In this document: positions 46,091 through 56,347 of the stretch, in pieces | Numbering within the stretch: position 1 is the stretch's first letter | Layout: each line of letters starts with the position of its first letter | Source: Haliscomenobacteraceae bacterium | Lineage (GTDB): Bacteria; Bacteroidota; Bacteroidia; Chitinophagales; Saprospiraceae | Reading direction: 5' to 3' | Length of the DNA stretch: 64,000 nt | NCBI GenBank assembly: GCA_947501115.1 | Contig: CANMVX010000001.1 | Coordinates: 1 to 64,000, forward strand | Notes under the pieces: model-generated | What the model saw: the letters and a program-made list of their open reading frames with translations, nothing else | Told to the model about the DNA's origin: nothing | Databases searched by the model: none | Position numbers and translations under genes: made by a program

Positions 46091-46738
46091 TTATAATAAA
46101 AGACCCTTGTTTACGGCATATAATACTAATTCAGAGCTTCTCCTCAATTTAAGCTTTTCCATGATATTTTTCCTGTGTGTGTAAACAGTATGCGTACTTA
46201 AATTTAATTTTCTACCTATTTCCTTGGCAACTAATCCCTGTGCAATGAGTTGAACTATTTCTAACTCTCTGGCTGACAATGGTAAAGGATTGGAAGAATA
46301 ATTATTTTGTGAAAAAGACATCTCAAAAATAAAATTAAATACACTGGTACAGAAAAACTTTTCACCATGTACAATAGCTCTGAATGCCTCTTTTATTTCA
46401 TGGGCATCGCATTTTTTGGTCAGAAATCGTAATACTCCTGCGTGAATTACCTCGTAAATATTTTCTTTGTTTTCATCTGAAGAAATAACAAGAAGATCAA
46501 TATTTGGATGAACCTGTAGTATATTTTTTATACTCTCAATGGAAAAAAATCCAGGTTGATTATAATCTATGACGATAATGTCAGGAGGCGTTTCAGCTAT
46601 GATTTTGTTTAACTCGGCTTCGTTACCCGCTTCACCAATAACAGGAAAGGTTTTCGTTTCTTTCAATAATTCCTTTAATGCAAATCTGATAAGAAATTGC
46701 GCGTCGGCTAATAGAACCTTATAGGTTTCTTTTTGCAT
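46091..46738 (-). CDS. NarL/LuxR-type response regulator, orphan
   Basis: A 215-residue regulator with a receiver domain (about 6-125) and a LuxR helix-turn-helix (about 150-210: LSARELEIVQLIAQGLVAKEIGRKL split, HTVYTHRKNIMEKLKL). The phosphoacceptor is Asp58 in VIDYNQPGF, and the Lys of FLTKK is present. The usual acidic pair near the N-terminus is reduced to Asp12 (LLADAQ), which may weaken Mg2+ binding, although this variant occurs in Bacteroidota. No histidine kinase is adjacent. The gene precedes the TonB receptor by nine bases, so it may autoregulate that operon. Confidence 0.9.
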   Translation of the reverse strand: MQKETYKVLLADAQFLIRFALKELLKETKTFPVIGEAGNEAELNKIIAETPPDIIVIDYNQPGFFSIESIKNILQVHPNIDLLVISSDENKENIYEVIHAGVLRFLTKKCDAHEIKEAFRAIVHGEKFFCTSVFNFIFEMSFSQNNYSSNPLPLSARELEIVQLIAQGLVAKEIGRKLNLSTHTVYTHRKNIMEKLKLRRSSELVLYAVNKGLLL

Positions 46739-46816
46739 AATAGATATTTAACCTCTAATTTAGATTAAGTTTAGATAAAAATAAACAAGTGTCTAAAAAG
46801 ATACCCATAAAAACAA

Positions 46817-46824
46817 TAATTTTG
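46817..46824 (+). promoter_or_regulatory. Candidate -7 element (TAATTTTG) for folP operon
   Basis: Matches TAnnTTTG, 23 bases before the folP ATG. No clear TTG was found at -33. Confidence 0.4.
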
Positions 46825-46847
46825 CAAAGAAAAAATTAAAACCGTGT

Positions 46848-47699
46848 ATGATTCACCCTAAAATAACGCTTAATTTATGCGGCTCTCTGATGGTTTTGGA
46901 AAACCCGATAGTAATGGCTGTTATTAATATTACTTCTGATTCATTTTATGAAAAAAGTCGATTTACTGAAAGGGGGAGTATATTGAAACAAGCGGAAACT
47001 CATCTTTTAGAGGGTGCTACTTTTCTTGATATTGGTGGAATGTCCAGCCGTCCAGGGGCTCCTTTATCCGATGCCAAAGATGAGATGAAGAAAATAGTGC
47101 CTGTTATAAAGTCTCTTAAGAAGGAATTTCCTGATGCTTTTATTTCGATTGATACCGTACATAGTGCCGTTGCCAATGCCGCTTATCAAGAAGGTGCTGT
47201 GCTCGTAAATGATATTTCTGCAGGTACCATCGACCCAGAGATGTTCCCTTTTTTAGCAAAAACAAATATTCCTTATGTATTAATGCATCTTAAAGGTGTA
47301 CCAAGTAATATGCAAGAAAACACCGGATACAAAGATGTAATATTGGATGTATTGGATTTTCTTATTTTAAAATATCAAAAGCTTAAAGAGTTAGGTGTTA
47401 AAGATATTATAATTGATCCGGGATTTGGTTTCGGCAAGACTTTACATCAAAATTACACATTACTTCAAAATCTTTCCGCTTTTAAAATACTTGAATGCCC
47501 TATGATGGTTGGGCTTTCCAGAAAGTCAATGGTGTATAAAGTTATCGATGGAACGCCTGAAGATGCTTTACACGGTTCAACAGCTTTGCATTTTTTTGCG
47601 TTACAGCAAGGAGCCCTTATTTTGAGAGTTCACGATGTAAAACCAGCTATAGATACCATTCGGGTTTGGAAGGCCTTGGAGAATGCTAAAACCAATTAA
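46848..47699 (+). CDS. folP: Dihydropteroate synthase
   Basis: Condenses p-aminobenzoate with dihydropterin pyrophosphate in folate synthesis; the sulfonamide target. The 283-residue TIM barrel shows VMAVINITSDSFYEKSR (pterin/pyrophosphate loop 1), DIGGMSSRPGAP (loop 2; GGMSSRPG where E. coli-type enzymes have GGESTRPG), SIDTVHSAVANAA, LVNDISAGTIDP, IIIDPGFGFGKTLHQN and VGLSRKSM. Cytosolic and full length. It is followed one base later by a YheT-like hydrolase gene. Confidence 0.96.
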   Translation: MIHPKITLNLCGSLMVLENPIVMAVINITSDSFYEKSRFTERGSILKQAETHLLEGATFLDIGGMSSRPGAPLSDAKDEMKKIVPVIKSLKKEFPDAFISIDTVHSAVANAAYQEGAVLVNDISAGTIDPEMFPFLAKTNIPYVLMHLKGVPSNMQENTGYKDVILDVLDFLILKYQKLKELGVKDIIIDPGFGFGKTLHQNYTLLQNLSAFKILECPMMVGLSRKSMVYKVIDGTPEDALHGSTALHFFALQQGALILRVHDVKPAIDTIRVWKALENAKTN

Positions 47700-47700
47700 A

Positions 47701-48729
47701 ATGTCGTTTTTTTACAAAGAGTATAATCCACCCTTTTTATTCAAAAACACCCACGCTAACACTATTTTGGCTGCTCTTTTTAGAAAAAAACTGCCTCTTG
47801 ACTATGAAAGGCAGCGATTTTTCTTGAAGGATGGAGATTTTGTAGATTTAGATTTTGTGCAGAAAGGAGCAGATAAATTAGTCATTTTATTGCATGGTTT
47901 GGAGGGAAGTTCTGACAGAGCTTATATCAGAGGGATGGCAAAAATATTTTCACAAAATACATTTGATATCTTCTCTTTTAATTTTAGAGGTTGCAGTGGC
48001 GAACCAAATCTTACTATGAAAGGTTACCACATGGCAGCAACAGAAGATTTGGAAGAGGTAATTTTATCTCTTCACAGAACAGATACATATAAAAGTATTT
48101 ACCTGATAGGATTTAGTCTGGGTGGTAGTGTCGTATTGCGGTTTTTAGCAAACCAGGGAAATAATCCAGCTTATCATAAAGTAAAAGGTGGCGTAGCTTT
48201 TTCAGTGCCCCTTCATCTTACTGAAGCAAATAAAGAGATTGGCAAATTTGAAAATATTATGTACAGGCTCAGGTTCCTGCGAAGTTTGAAAAAGAAAATG
48301 AAGCAAAAGCAGGAACAATTTCCTGAAATGCCTTTCTTTCCGGCAAAATGGAAGTACAATTTCACTTTTTTTGATGATTTTTATACTGGCCCTTTTCATG
48401 GTTTCCTAAATGCTAAAGACTATTGGGAAAAAGGTGCAGTGCTAACGCACCTTCCAAATATTAATTTGCCCTGCCTATTAGTCAACGCTGAAGATGACTC
48501 CTTTTTAAGTACTTTTTGTTTCCCTGACTATCTCGCTACCAAACTGGATAATTTTTATTTTTTAAAGCCAAAATGGGGCGGTCATGTAGGTTTTATGCCA
48601 GTTAATAAAAATGGTTTTCTTTGGAGTGAAGAATTAGCACTTCATTTTATTGATTCAATACACCAAAAAGATGATTGTAGCGTTACAATAGTTGATAACC
48701 AAATCTTAAATAATGACACAACAACCTAG
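47701..48729 (+). CDS. YheT-family alpha/beta hydrolase
   Basis: A 342-residue alpha/beta-hydrolase. FLFKNTHANTILAALFR opens the YheT group; LLHGLEGSSDRAYIRGMA carries the oxyanion loop, GFSLGGSVVLRFL the nucleophile elbow Ser, and AEDDSFLS plus WGGHVGFMP the Asp and His. These proteins may act as esterases; the natural substrate is unknown. The ATG at 47701 is one base after folP; a start at 47683 would overlap folP. Its 3' end overlaps the tamB start by 17 bases. Confidence 0.9.
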   Translation: MSFFYKEYNPPFLFKNTHANTILAALFRKKLPLDYERQRFFLKDGDFVDLDFVQKGADKLVILLHGLEGSSDRAYIRGMAKIFSQNTFDIFSFNFRGCSGEPNLTMKGYHMAATEDLEEVILSLHRTDTYKSIYLIGFSLGGSVVLRFLANQGNNPAYHKVKGGVAFSVPLHLTEANKEIGKFENIMYRLRFLRSLKKKMKQKQEQFPEMPFFPAKWKYNFTFFDDFYTGPFHGFLNAKDYWEKGAVLTHLPNINLPCLLVNAEDDSFLSTFCFPDYLATKLDNFYFLKPKWGGHVGFMPVNKNGFLWSEELALHFIDSIHQKDDCSVTIVDNQILNNDTTT

Positions 48730-51700
48730 TACCCCTGAAAAGGTTGGTAATCAGGTTAAAAAGTATGTTTTCCTTAGAAAATTAGGGAAAATTATTGGAT
48801 TGCCTATTGGCATCCTTTCTCTCCTTTTTTTAATTTTTAACATAGCCTTTCGAATTCCTTATTTTCAAAAATCTGCCGTTTCAGCACTTTCCTTAACTAT
48901 TTCATCTTATTTGGGGACTAAAAATAGCATAGGAAGCATTTCTTTATCCGGCTTGACAGAGTTTAGAATAAATAATATCTATGTAGAAGACCCTAATAAG
49001 GATACCTTACTTTTTGCAGAAAAAATTTACGCAAGGCTTCATCCTAATTTATTTAAAATTTTTACAGAAGGACTAGTTATTTATGAATTAAGTATTTCTA
49101 ATTCGAAAATAAATGTGAATGAGCTTAAAAACTATGAAGATAATTCTTTGTCATGGTTGATTAAAAAGTTTGAAAAGAAGAAAAATGGTAAAACGTCAGA
49201 AAAAATTAGGATTTATCCTGAAATTTTTAATATAAACGCCGTTTCTTTTGTCCAAAATGAACCATCAAAGGGCATTTATAATAAAATTAATTTGGTTCGT
49301 GCTTTAATTAGTTTAGATAAAAATCATGCTAATAAACAACAATACAAAATAAAGACCATAGAAATTTTTGAACCTACCATTTATTTGAAACAACAAAAGA
49401 TGGCTGTGGCTGTCAATGATACTTTACCTTTTATTCTGCCCAAATTAGATATATCCTGGAATTTTTTTGTTTTAACTAATGGAAAAATTACCATTATTAA
49501 GGATGATGATAACTCCATGGTGTTTTCCAAAATTAATGCACAGATCGATAATGCTTGTTATTCTAATGGATTGGCAGAAGGGGAGATTAAACGTTTTTCC
49601 TTCGTTAAAGACGATAATTTTGAACTTGCAAATTTAAAAGTTCAACAATTTTCTTTACTTGAAAATAAATTAATATTTAAAAATTTAGCTGTTTTAGCGG
49701 GTAATTCCAGTTTTTCTGGAGATTTTAACTTACAATCAAAGGCTATTTTTGATATTAAAAAAATAAAAGAAAATCTCCAGTTTGATATTCATTTAAATGA
49801 AAATAAATTATTTATAAATGATGTAATTAAATTATTTCCTGTATCTGTTAAACTTCCTTTTATTCAATTTTTGAAAGATGAAAATATATCGTTTTCAGGA
49901 AAAATCAATGGTAATTTTAATAGAATAGTCGGCTCAAATATTAAGATTTCTTTATCGGAGGGAAGTAATTTTGAGGGAAAGGTTAATGTTAGAAATATAT
50001 TATCCCCAAAGGAGGAATTAATCAATTTGAAAGTTAAAAACCTATATATTTCCAAAAAAACGCTAAATAAGACGATTCGTTTAGTGAAACTAGATAGTAG
50101 TTTAGCCAAGTTACAATTCATAAGGTTTAATGGCTCATTTGACGGATTTTTAAATAATTTCGTAGCCTTTGGCAATGTTAATTCAAGTTTGGGAAATGCA
50201 AAACTTGATTTGCAACTAAATATAATTGGTGGTAAGGAGTATGCAACTTATACAGGGAATATAGGTGTAAATGATTTTAAATTAGGTAAATTTTTAAATC
50301 AACCCCAGATTGGCAATGTATCTTTAAATGCATCCATCACGAATGGTAGAGGTTTTTCTGCGAAAACAGCTACTGCGGATTTTTCAGCAGTGGTAAAAAG
50401 TTTTGAATTTAAGAAGTATGCATATAAAAATGCAAAATTTTTAGGCACTTTAAATGCAAAGAGGTTTAAAGGAGAATTTAATATAACGGATGAAAATATT
50501 GATTTTTCATTTGATGGTTTTTTTGACTTTAGAAATCAGGAAGTACCCCAGTTTAATTTCCTTGCGAATGTAAAACATTTAGATTTTAAGGCTTTAAACC
50601 TCACTACTAAACCATGGGAAATACGAGGTTTAGCAATAGTTGATGTTAAAAATAAAAAATGGAGTGAATTGGAAGGATTAGCTGTTTTTTCAGGAATTGA
50701 GCTTCAGAGAGACACTAATTTTTATCTTTTAGATAACCTTTCATTAATATCAAAGTCTGACGGATTAGGAAGAAAGCGGGTTGAGATTCAATCTGAAATA
50801 GTAGAAGCTGATTTTCAGGGAAATTTTGACATGGAGAAAATTCCCAATGCCGTTAAAAATTTGTTGTTTGACGCATTTCCAAATTTTGCTCGAGCTTTAT
50901 CATGGAAAAGAGCTAAAAATATATCTAATGATTTTGATATTGTTTTCAATGCAAAAATTAAAAAAAGCGATGGCTGGGAATCTTTGCTCCTGCCCGGGTT
51001 ATCTAATTTAAATGGTACAGAAATTAAAGGTGAAATAAATTATAAAAAAAATCTATCCATCGCTACAGTCAAAATTCCAAACATAACTTTCAATAATTTA
51101 GTGGTAAGGGGTTCTTATGCTCAGTTTAACCTTAACAATAATGTTGGACGATTTGATGTGTCTTTCGATGGGATAAAATTGGGTGACCAAGTGGAATTAC
51201 CGCCATTTGTTTTTTTAAGTAGTTTGAATAAAGATGAGATTAATTTTCAAACCAGACTTGGTTCAGACTCTAAATTGACATCAGCTTTATTAGAATTAAA
51301 TGGCAAAATTTTCTCAGCAAAAAACGAAAAAATAGCCCTGAAATTTGGATCAAAATCTTTTAGGTTTTTGGCTGGTAAATGGAAAGTAAATCCACAAAAT
51401 TTATTTTTATTATCCTCAAATACCTATGAAATTCAGAATATGAATTTTTCTTCAGGAGAACAGGAATTGAGATTGGATAGATATAAAAATAATGGATTAA
51501 AGGTTTCATTGAAAAACCTGGCTTTATCAAGAATTGACTCATTAATAAAATTTACGCTTAAATTTTCTGGCAAACTCAACGCTGAATTTTCATTTGAAGA
51601 TTGGAAGGGGTTTAAAAATATGACATTAAAGGCAACCTCAAATGCTTTGTTTATTAACAAAAAAGATTGGGGTAATCTAATGATTAATGCACAACGAAAA

Positions 51701-53482
51701 TCAGAAAATCACCCTATTACCAGCCAATTTTCTTTAACAAAAGGGAATGCTGCCATTTATTTAAGCGCATTTTATAATCTTAAGGAATTTGATTTTACCA
51801 AAGAAAAACAAAAGGGATATTTTGATCTTCAATTAAATGCCTATAATTTTCCAAACAATTTCGCTGCTCCTTTTTTAGAGGGTGTTCTCAGTAATATTGA
51901 GGGAAAATTTGATGCGGATATACATTTTGATGGTAAATTTCCAAAACTTAACACGTCGGGAACTATTTTTCTTTCGGAGGGTGGCGTTAATGTAGATTAT
52001 TTAAAAACAAGATATACCTATAAGGCAACTACTGTTCCTGTTAATAATCAATTATTTGATTTGACTGGTGGTGTTTTATATGATAAATACAATCATACAG
52101 CACAAATTACGGGGGGCGTAAGTCACGATTATCTTAAAAAGTTTGGCTTTAAAGCTAAGCTCAGTTCCAAAAGGTTTCTATGCCTGGACACGCAAAAGGG
52201 AGATAATCCTACTTTTTATGGTCTGGCTATAGGAACAGGTGATATTGTGTTCAGCGGGTCGTTCAAATTACCTGATATTTATGTTAAAGCCTCTGTATCA
52301 GATAGCACCCGAGTGATTATTCCCATAAGTAGTGAAATAGCAACACAGAATATAAAAAATGTCAGATTTGTTAATAAACAAAAGGAGGGACTCGAATCGG
52401 TAACTATTAAGCCTAAGCCCATATTAAAAGGTTTAAGTTTTGATATGGATTTAGAGGCGAAATCGGGGGCAGTACTTGAAATGGTTTTCAATGAACAAAC
52501 TGGTGATATACTCAAGGTTACGGGTAGAGGAGGGGTTCGTTTAAGCGTTATGAGAAATGAACCATTTAAAATGTTTGGAGATATTTCGATAGACGATGGA
52601 TCTTATTTATTTACGTATCTGGCTATTAATAAAAATTTTAAGCTTAGGCCAAGGGGAACCATTTCGTGGAATGGAGATCCCTATAAAGCGTCAATTAATA
52701 TTGAAGCTACTTATGATGATATAAATGCTTCAACAAGTCTGTTAATTCAGGAATATCTTGTTACAGCCAATCAAAATGTAAAAAGTGAAGCCTCACAAAA
52801 TACACCGGTTACACTGATTTTAAAATTACAGGGAGACTTGTTTAAACCCAAAATAACTTTTGATATCGCGTTTCCAGCGCTGCAAGGGGCACTTAAAAAT
52901 TATGTAGATAGTAAAATGATTATCTTGAGACAGGATATAAATGAACTTAATAAACAGGTATTTGGGTTAATTACGGTAGGCCAGTTTCTTCCCGCTGTAT
53001 TTTCAATGTCTGGATCGTCTATTATCTATAATACAGTAAGTGAATTTGTGTCTAATCAACTTTCACTCATAGTTAATCAATTAATAGCTAATCTTATAGG
53101 CAAAGGTGATGTTGCCTCAGGTACAAATTTTGATATCGCCTATAATCGGAATCCTAATTTTGTAATTACCGATTTTAGGGCAGGAAATGAACTTCAGGTA
53201 AGTTTAAAACAAAGTTTGTTTAATGACAGACTTACCGTCATGGTTGGAGGTAACTTAGATAATAACTTTTTTGGTGGCTCCTCAGAATCTACTACCTTTC
53301 TAGGTAATGATGTTGTCGTTGAATATGATCTGAGTAAAGATAAAAGTTTAAAATTTAGGGTATATCAAAAACTACAGCCTGATTTTTCTGGTAGAAGATT
53401 ACGTTTTGGCGCGGGTGTAAGCTATAGAAAGGAATTTGAATCATTTGCAGATTTTTTAAGCAGTTTAAAGAAAAATGACTAA
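48713..53482 (+). CDS. TamB-like translocation/assembly module protein (AsmA-like)
   Basis: A 1589-residue envelope-spanning protein. An N-terminal transmembrane segment (GLPIGILSLLFLIFNIAF, about residues 30-48) anchors it in the inner membrane; the rest is a long repetitive beta-groove as in TamB/AsmA/YhdP proteins, implicated in moving phospholipid or proteins to the outer membrane. The C-terminal DUF490 region starts near 1150 and includes VTGRGGVRLSVMRNEPFKMFG split near 1280 and PVTLILKLQGDLFKPKITFDIAFP split near 1365, ending in ELQVSLKQSLFNDRLTVMVG-type strands. No TamA/BamA gene is adjacent. It is third in the folP operon. Confidence 0.9.
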   Translation: MTQQPSTPEKVGNQVKKYVFLRKLGKIIGLPIGILSLLFLIFNIAFRIPYFQKSAVSALSLTISSYLGTKNSIGSISLSGLTEFRINNIYVEDPNKDTLLFAEKIYARLHPNLFKIFTEGLVIYELSISNSKINVNELKNYEDNSLSWLIKKFEKKKNGKTSEKIRIYPEIFNINAVSFVQNEPSKGIYNKINLVRALISLDKNHANKQQYKIKTIEIFEPTIYLKQQKMAVAVNDTLPFILPKLDISWNFFVLTNGKITIIKDDDNSMVFSKINAQIDNACYSNGLAEGEIKRFSFVKDDNFELANLKVQQFSLLENKLIFKNLAVLAGNSSFSGDFNLQSKAIFDIKKIKENLQFDIHLNENKLFINDVIKLFPVSVKLPFIQFLKDENISFSGKINGNFNRIVGSNIKISLSEGSNFEGKVNVRNILSPKEELINLKVKNLYISKKTLNKTIRLVKLDSSLAKLQFIRFNGSFDGFLNNFVAFGNVNSSLGNAKLDLQLNIIGGKEYATYTGNIGVNDFKLGKFLNQPQIGNVSLNASITNGRGFSAKTATADFSAVVKSFEFKKYAYKNAKFLGTLNAKRFKGEFNITDENIDFSFDGFFDFRNQEVPQFNFLANVKHLDFKALNLTTKPWEIRGLAIVDVKNKKWSELEGLAVFSGIELQRDTNFYLLDNLSLISKSDGLGRKRVEIQSEIVEADFQGNFDMEKIPNAVKNLLFDAFPNFARALSWKRAKNISNDFDIVFNAKIKKSDGWESLLLPGLSNLNGTEIKGEINYKKNLSIATVKIPNITFNNLVVRGSYAQFNLNNNVGRFDVSFDGIKLGDQVELPPFVFLSSLNKDEINFQTRLGSDSKLTSALLELNGKIFSAKNEKIALKFGSKSFRFLAGKWKVNPQNLFLLSSNTYEIQNMNFSSGEQELRLDRYKNNGLKVSLKNLALSRIDSLIKFTLKFSGKLNAEFSFEDWKGFKNMTLKATSNALFINKKDWGNLMINAQRKSENHPITSQFSLTKGNAAIYLSAFYNLKEFDFTKEKQKGYFDLQLNAYNFPNNFAAPFLEGVLSNIEGKFDADIHFDGKFPKLNTSGTIFLSEGGVNVDYLKTRYTYKATTVPVNNQLFDLTGGVLYDKYNHTAQITGGVSHDYLKKFGFKAKLSSKRFLCLDTQKGDNPTFYGLAIGTGDIVFSGSFKLPDIYVKASVSDSTRVIIPISSEIATQNIKNVRFVNKQKEGLESVTIKPKPILKGLSFDMDLEAKSGAVLEMVFNEQTGDILKVTGRGGVRLSVMRNEPFKMFGDISIDDGSYLFTYLAINKNFKLRPRGTISWNGDPYKASINIEATYDDINASTSLLIQEYLVTANQNVKSEASQNTPVTLILKLQGDLFKPKITFDIAFPALQGALKNYVDSKMIILRQDINELNKQVFGLITVGQFLPAVFSMSGSSIIYNTVSEFVSNQLSLIVNQLIANLIGKGDVASGTNFDIAYNRNPNFVITDFRAGNELQVSLKQSLFNDRLTVMVGGNLDNNFFGGSSESTTFLGNDVVVEYDLSKDKSLKFRVYQKLQPDFSGRRLRFGAGVSYRKEFESFADFLSSLKKND

Positions 53483-53511
53483 TTTAATGCCTTAATCTTT
53501 AAATATTGGTT

Positions 53512-55131
53512 ATGGCTAATTCAAATATGCTCGATTTTATTATCGTAGGAGCCGGTTCCGCCGGCTGTGTGCTTGCCAATAGACTCACAGAAAATCCAAC
53601 ATGTAACGTGCTGTTAGTAGAGGCTGGATCGTCTATTCAACCTATGAATGTTAAAATTCCTGCAGCCTATTCCAAATTACATTTTTCAAGCCATAATTGG
53701 AATTTTCATACCGTTCCTCAGAAAATGGTGAATAATAGGAAGATGTATCAGCCAAGAGGAAAGTTAATGGGCGGTTCAAGTGCAGTCAATTGCATGGCCT
53801 ATATCAGAGGTAATTCGGAAGATTATAACGATTGGCAAAAATGGGGCAACGTTGGCTGGGGTTACAAAGATCTTTTGCCATATTTTAAAAAATCAGAGCA
53901 AAACAGGAATTTTGAAAATGAATATCATGGTATTAACGGGCCACTCTCTATTTCTTATAATCGTTTTGAAACTCCTTTGACTAAAGCTTTTATTGAGGCT
54001 AATGAAGAAATGGGTATCGCTCATAATCTTGATTTTAACGGGGAAGTTCAAGATGGTGCTGGTAAATTTCAATTTACTATCAAAGACGGTGTCAGACACT
54101 CAACGTATGAGTCCTTTGTAAAACCCATTTTAAACAGGCCTAATTTACGTATTTTATCAAATGTTCTCGTTTCTGGCTTATGTTGGGAAAAGGATTCCGT
54201 GGTTGGCATTGAAACATTAAATGGCAGTAATAATCAAATAAAAGAAGTAATTAAGGCAAAAGAAGTCATTCTTAGTGCCGGCGCATTCCAATCTCCTCAG
54301 ATAATGATGTTATCAGGTATCGGAGAAAAAGATTATTTGAAGGATAAAGGTATAAGTTGCAGATTAGACCTGAAGGGGGTTGGGAAAAATTTGTCAGATC
54401 ACTTATTTGTAAATCTTAATGTTTTGTGCAACCAGCGTATCACTTACAATAATGTAGAGAGGATTCCCTGGGTTATACCAAATATCATTAAATATATGGT
54501 CTCTAAGTCTGGTCCTCTTTCAGCCAGTCCACTCGCTGCTTGTTCTTTTCTCAGAACGCTTCCCGAATTGGACAGACCCGATCTACAATTTCATTTTGCG
54601 CCAGTCGCTGGTTTTGATATACACGATTATCCCTCTCTTCCAAAAGATGAAGGTTTTACTATTTTGCCTACTTTGCTCAAACCTAAAAGTCGCGGGTTTG
54701 TTGGCTTACAATCTTCAAATCCTCATGATGCACCCCTCATTGATCCTCAATATCTAAGCGACGCCGGGGGGGAAGACCTTAAAACTTTACTTAGAGGTGT
54801 CAAATGGGCTGAAGCTATGTTGCTATCTAATGCTTTTGAACCCTTTAGGAAAGGAAATTCCTTGAACAATCCCGGAATATTTAATAATGACGAGGAAAGG
54901 ATTGAACATATATTAAATACCTGTGAAACAGTTTATCATCCTTGTGGAACCTGTAAAATGGGAATGGACGAAGATGCAGTTGTATCTCCTTTTTCACTCA
55001 GGGTCAACGGTGTAAAAGGACTAAGAGTTGTGGATGCATCGGTAATACCTGAAGTAACTTCAGGAAATACCAATGCACCCGTTATTGCTCTGGCTGAGAA
55101 AGCCTCAGACCTAATCAAAGGAAATGATTAA
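53512..55131 (+). CDS. GMC-family FAD-dependent oxidoreductase
   Basis: A 539-residue flavoenzyme resembling choline/alcohol dehydrogenases. [18 protein letters not shown] at about 8-25 is the FAD Rossmann motif; [14 protein letters not shown] and [20 protein letters not shown] are GMC signatures; the C-terminal [10 protein letters not shown] (His region) and [18 protein letters not shown] (Asn region) supply the catalytic pair. No signal peptide. The ATG at 53512 is preferred to a TTG at 53506; an internal ATG at 53527 is also possible. No betaine genes are nearby, so the alcohol substrate is unknown. Confidence 0.9.
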   Translation: MANSNMLDFIIVGAGSAGCVLANRLTENPTCNVLLVEAGSSIQPMNVKIPAAYSKLHFSSHNWNFHTVPQKMVNNRKMYQPRGKLMGGSSAVNCMAYIRGNSEDYNDWQKWGNVGWGYKDLLPYFKKSEQNRNFENEYHGINGPLSISYNRFETPLTKAFIEANEEMGIAHNLDFNGEVQDGAGKFQFTIKDGVRHSTYESFVKPILNRPNLRILSNVLVSGLCWEKDSVVGIETLNGSNNQIKEVIKAKEVILSAGAFQSPQIMMLSGIGEKDYLKDKGISCRLDLKGVGKNLSDHLFVNLNVLCNQRITYNNVERIPWVIPNIIKYMVSKSGPLSASPLAACSFLRTLPELDRPDLQFHFAPVAGFDIHDYPSLPKDEGFTILPTLLKPKSRGFVGLQSSNPHDAPLIDPQYLSDAGGEDLKTLLRGVKWAEAMLLSNAFEPFRKGNSLNNPGIFNNDEERIEHILNTCETVYHPCGTCKMGMDEDAVVSPFSLRVNGVKGLRVVDASVIPEVTSGNTNAPVIALAEKASDLIKGND

Positions 55132-55149
55132 TAATTCTGGTAGAATGTA

Positions 55150-56247
55150 TTAAACATTAAATCTGAAATGCATGATATCACCATCAAGTACGGTATATTC
55201 TTTCCCCTCTACCGACATTTTTCCAGCTTCTTTTACTTGAGCCTCAGACTTGTAATGTATGAAATCTGGATAATGAATTACTTCTGCTCTAATGAAGCCC
55301 TTTTCAAAATCGGAGTGAATTACACCAGCAGCTCCTGGAGCTTTTGTTCCTTTGGTAATAGTCCAGGCACGTACTTCCTTTTCCCCGGCAGTGAAATAAG
55401 TTACCAGGTTTAGTAATTGATAACTTTTACGGATTAATCTATTCACGCCAGGCTCTTCCAATCCCATTGCTTCTAAAAATTCCTTTCTTTCCTCTACAGA
55501 ATCCAACGCAGCTATATCGGCTTCGATGCCAGCACAAATAAGAATAATTTCCGCAGGTTCTCCTTCAATAGCTTTTTCAAAAGCTCTCGTCAGATTATTT
55601 CCATCGGGGAATGATTTTTCATCCACGTTACAAACATATAAGATAGGTTTGTCTGTTAAAAGCATCATTTCAACCAAGATAGCTTTACTTTCATCGTCAG
55701 TTTCAAAGTTGCGCGCAGGTTGGCTATTTTCTAAATGTTTTAATAAAGCCGAACAATGCTCAACAGCTCTAACATCTTCTTTATTACCACTCTTGGCTTG
55801 TTTTTTATATTTATCTAACCTTTTCTCTACGGTTTCAATATCCTTAAGAATTAATTCTAAATCAATGATTTCCTTATCTCTGACGGGGTTAACACTTCCA
55901 TCAACGTGAACAACATTATCGTCTTCAAAGCAACGAACTACATGCAAAATGGCATCTACTTCCCTAATATTACCCAGGAATTGGTTCCCAAGACCTTCGC
56001 CTTTACTTGCTCCTTTTATTAAACCGGCAATATCCACTATTTCAACATTGGTGGGAAGCACGTTTCTTGGATTGATCAGTGCTGCCAGTTGATCCAGTCT
56101 TTCATCGGGAACGACGATCATCCCAATATTAGGTTCCTTTGTTGCAAAAGGATAATTAGCTGCTAAAGCGCCAGCTGATGTCAGCGCATTAAACAAAGTT
56201 GATTTCCCAACATTGGGTAAACCTACAATACCACATTTCAAACCCAT
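55150..56247 (-). CDS. ychF: Redox-regulated ATPase/GTPase YchF
   Basis: A 365-residue Obg-family P-loop protein that prefers ATP and binds ribosomes. [18 protein letters not shown] is the P-loop near residues 6-23; [31 protein letters not shown] (switch II) and [10 protein letters not shown] follow; the C-terminal TGS-like domain has [20 protein letters not shown]. The ATG at 56247 matches the conserved N-terminus MGLKCGIVG; a TTG 12 codons upstream is unlikely. Universally conserved and probably transcribed alone. Confidence 0.96.
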   Translation of the reverse strand: MGLKCGIVGLPNVGKSTLFNALTSAGALAANYPFATKEPNIGMIVVPDERLDQLAALINPRNVLPTNVEIVDIAGLIKGASKGEGLGNQFLGNIREVDAILHVVRCFEDDNVVHVDGSVNPVRDKEIIDLELILKDIETVEKRLDKYKKQAKSGNKEDVRAVEHCSALLKHLENSQPARNFETDDESKAILVEMMLLTDKPILYVCNVDEKSFPDGNNLTRAFEKAIEGEPAEIILICAGIEADIAALDSVEERKEFLEAMGLEEPGVNRLIRKSYQLLNLVTYFTAGEKEVRAWTITKGTKAPGAAGVIHSDFEKGFIRAEVIHYPDFIHYKSEAQVKEAGKMSVEGKEYTVLDGDIMHFRFNV

Positions 56248-56266
56248 GTTATTTTTTTTAAGATGG

Positions 56267-56274
56267 CAAAGATA
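56267..56274 (-). promoter_or_regulatory. Candidate -7 element (TATCTTTG) for ychF
   Basis: Minus-strand TATCTTTG, matching TAnnTTTG, 19 bases before the ychF ATG. A TTTTGG is close upstream but not at the standard spacing. Confidence 0.4.
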
Positions 56275-56347
56275 AAAAACCAAAATTCATTATTAGAAAC
56301 TTATTTAAAAACTTAACTGTTTATTCTTATATAATTATATTTTTTAC

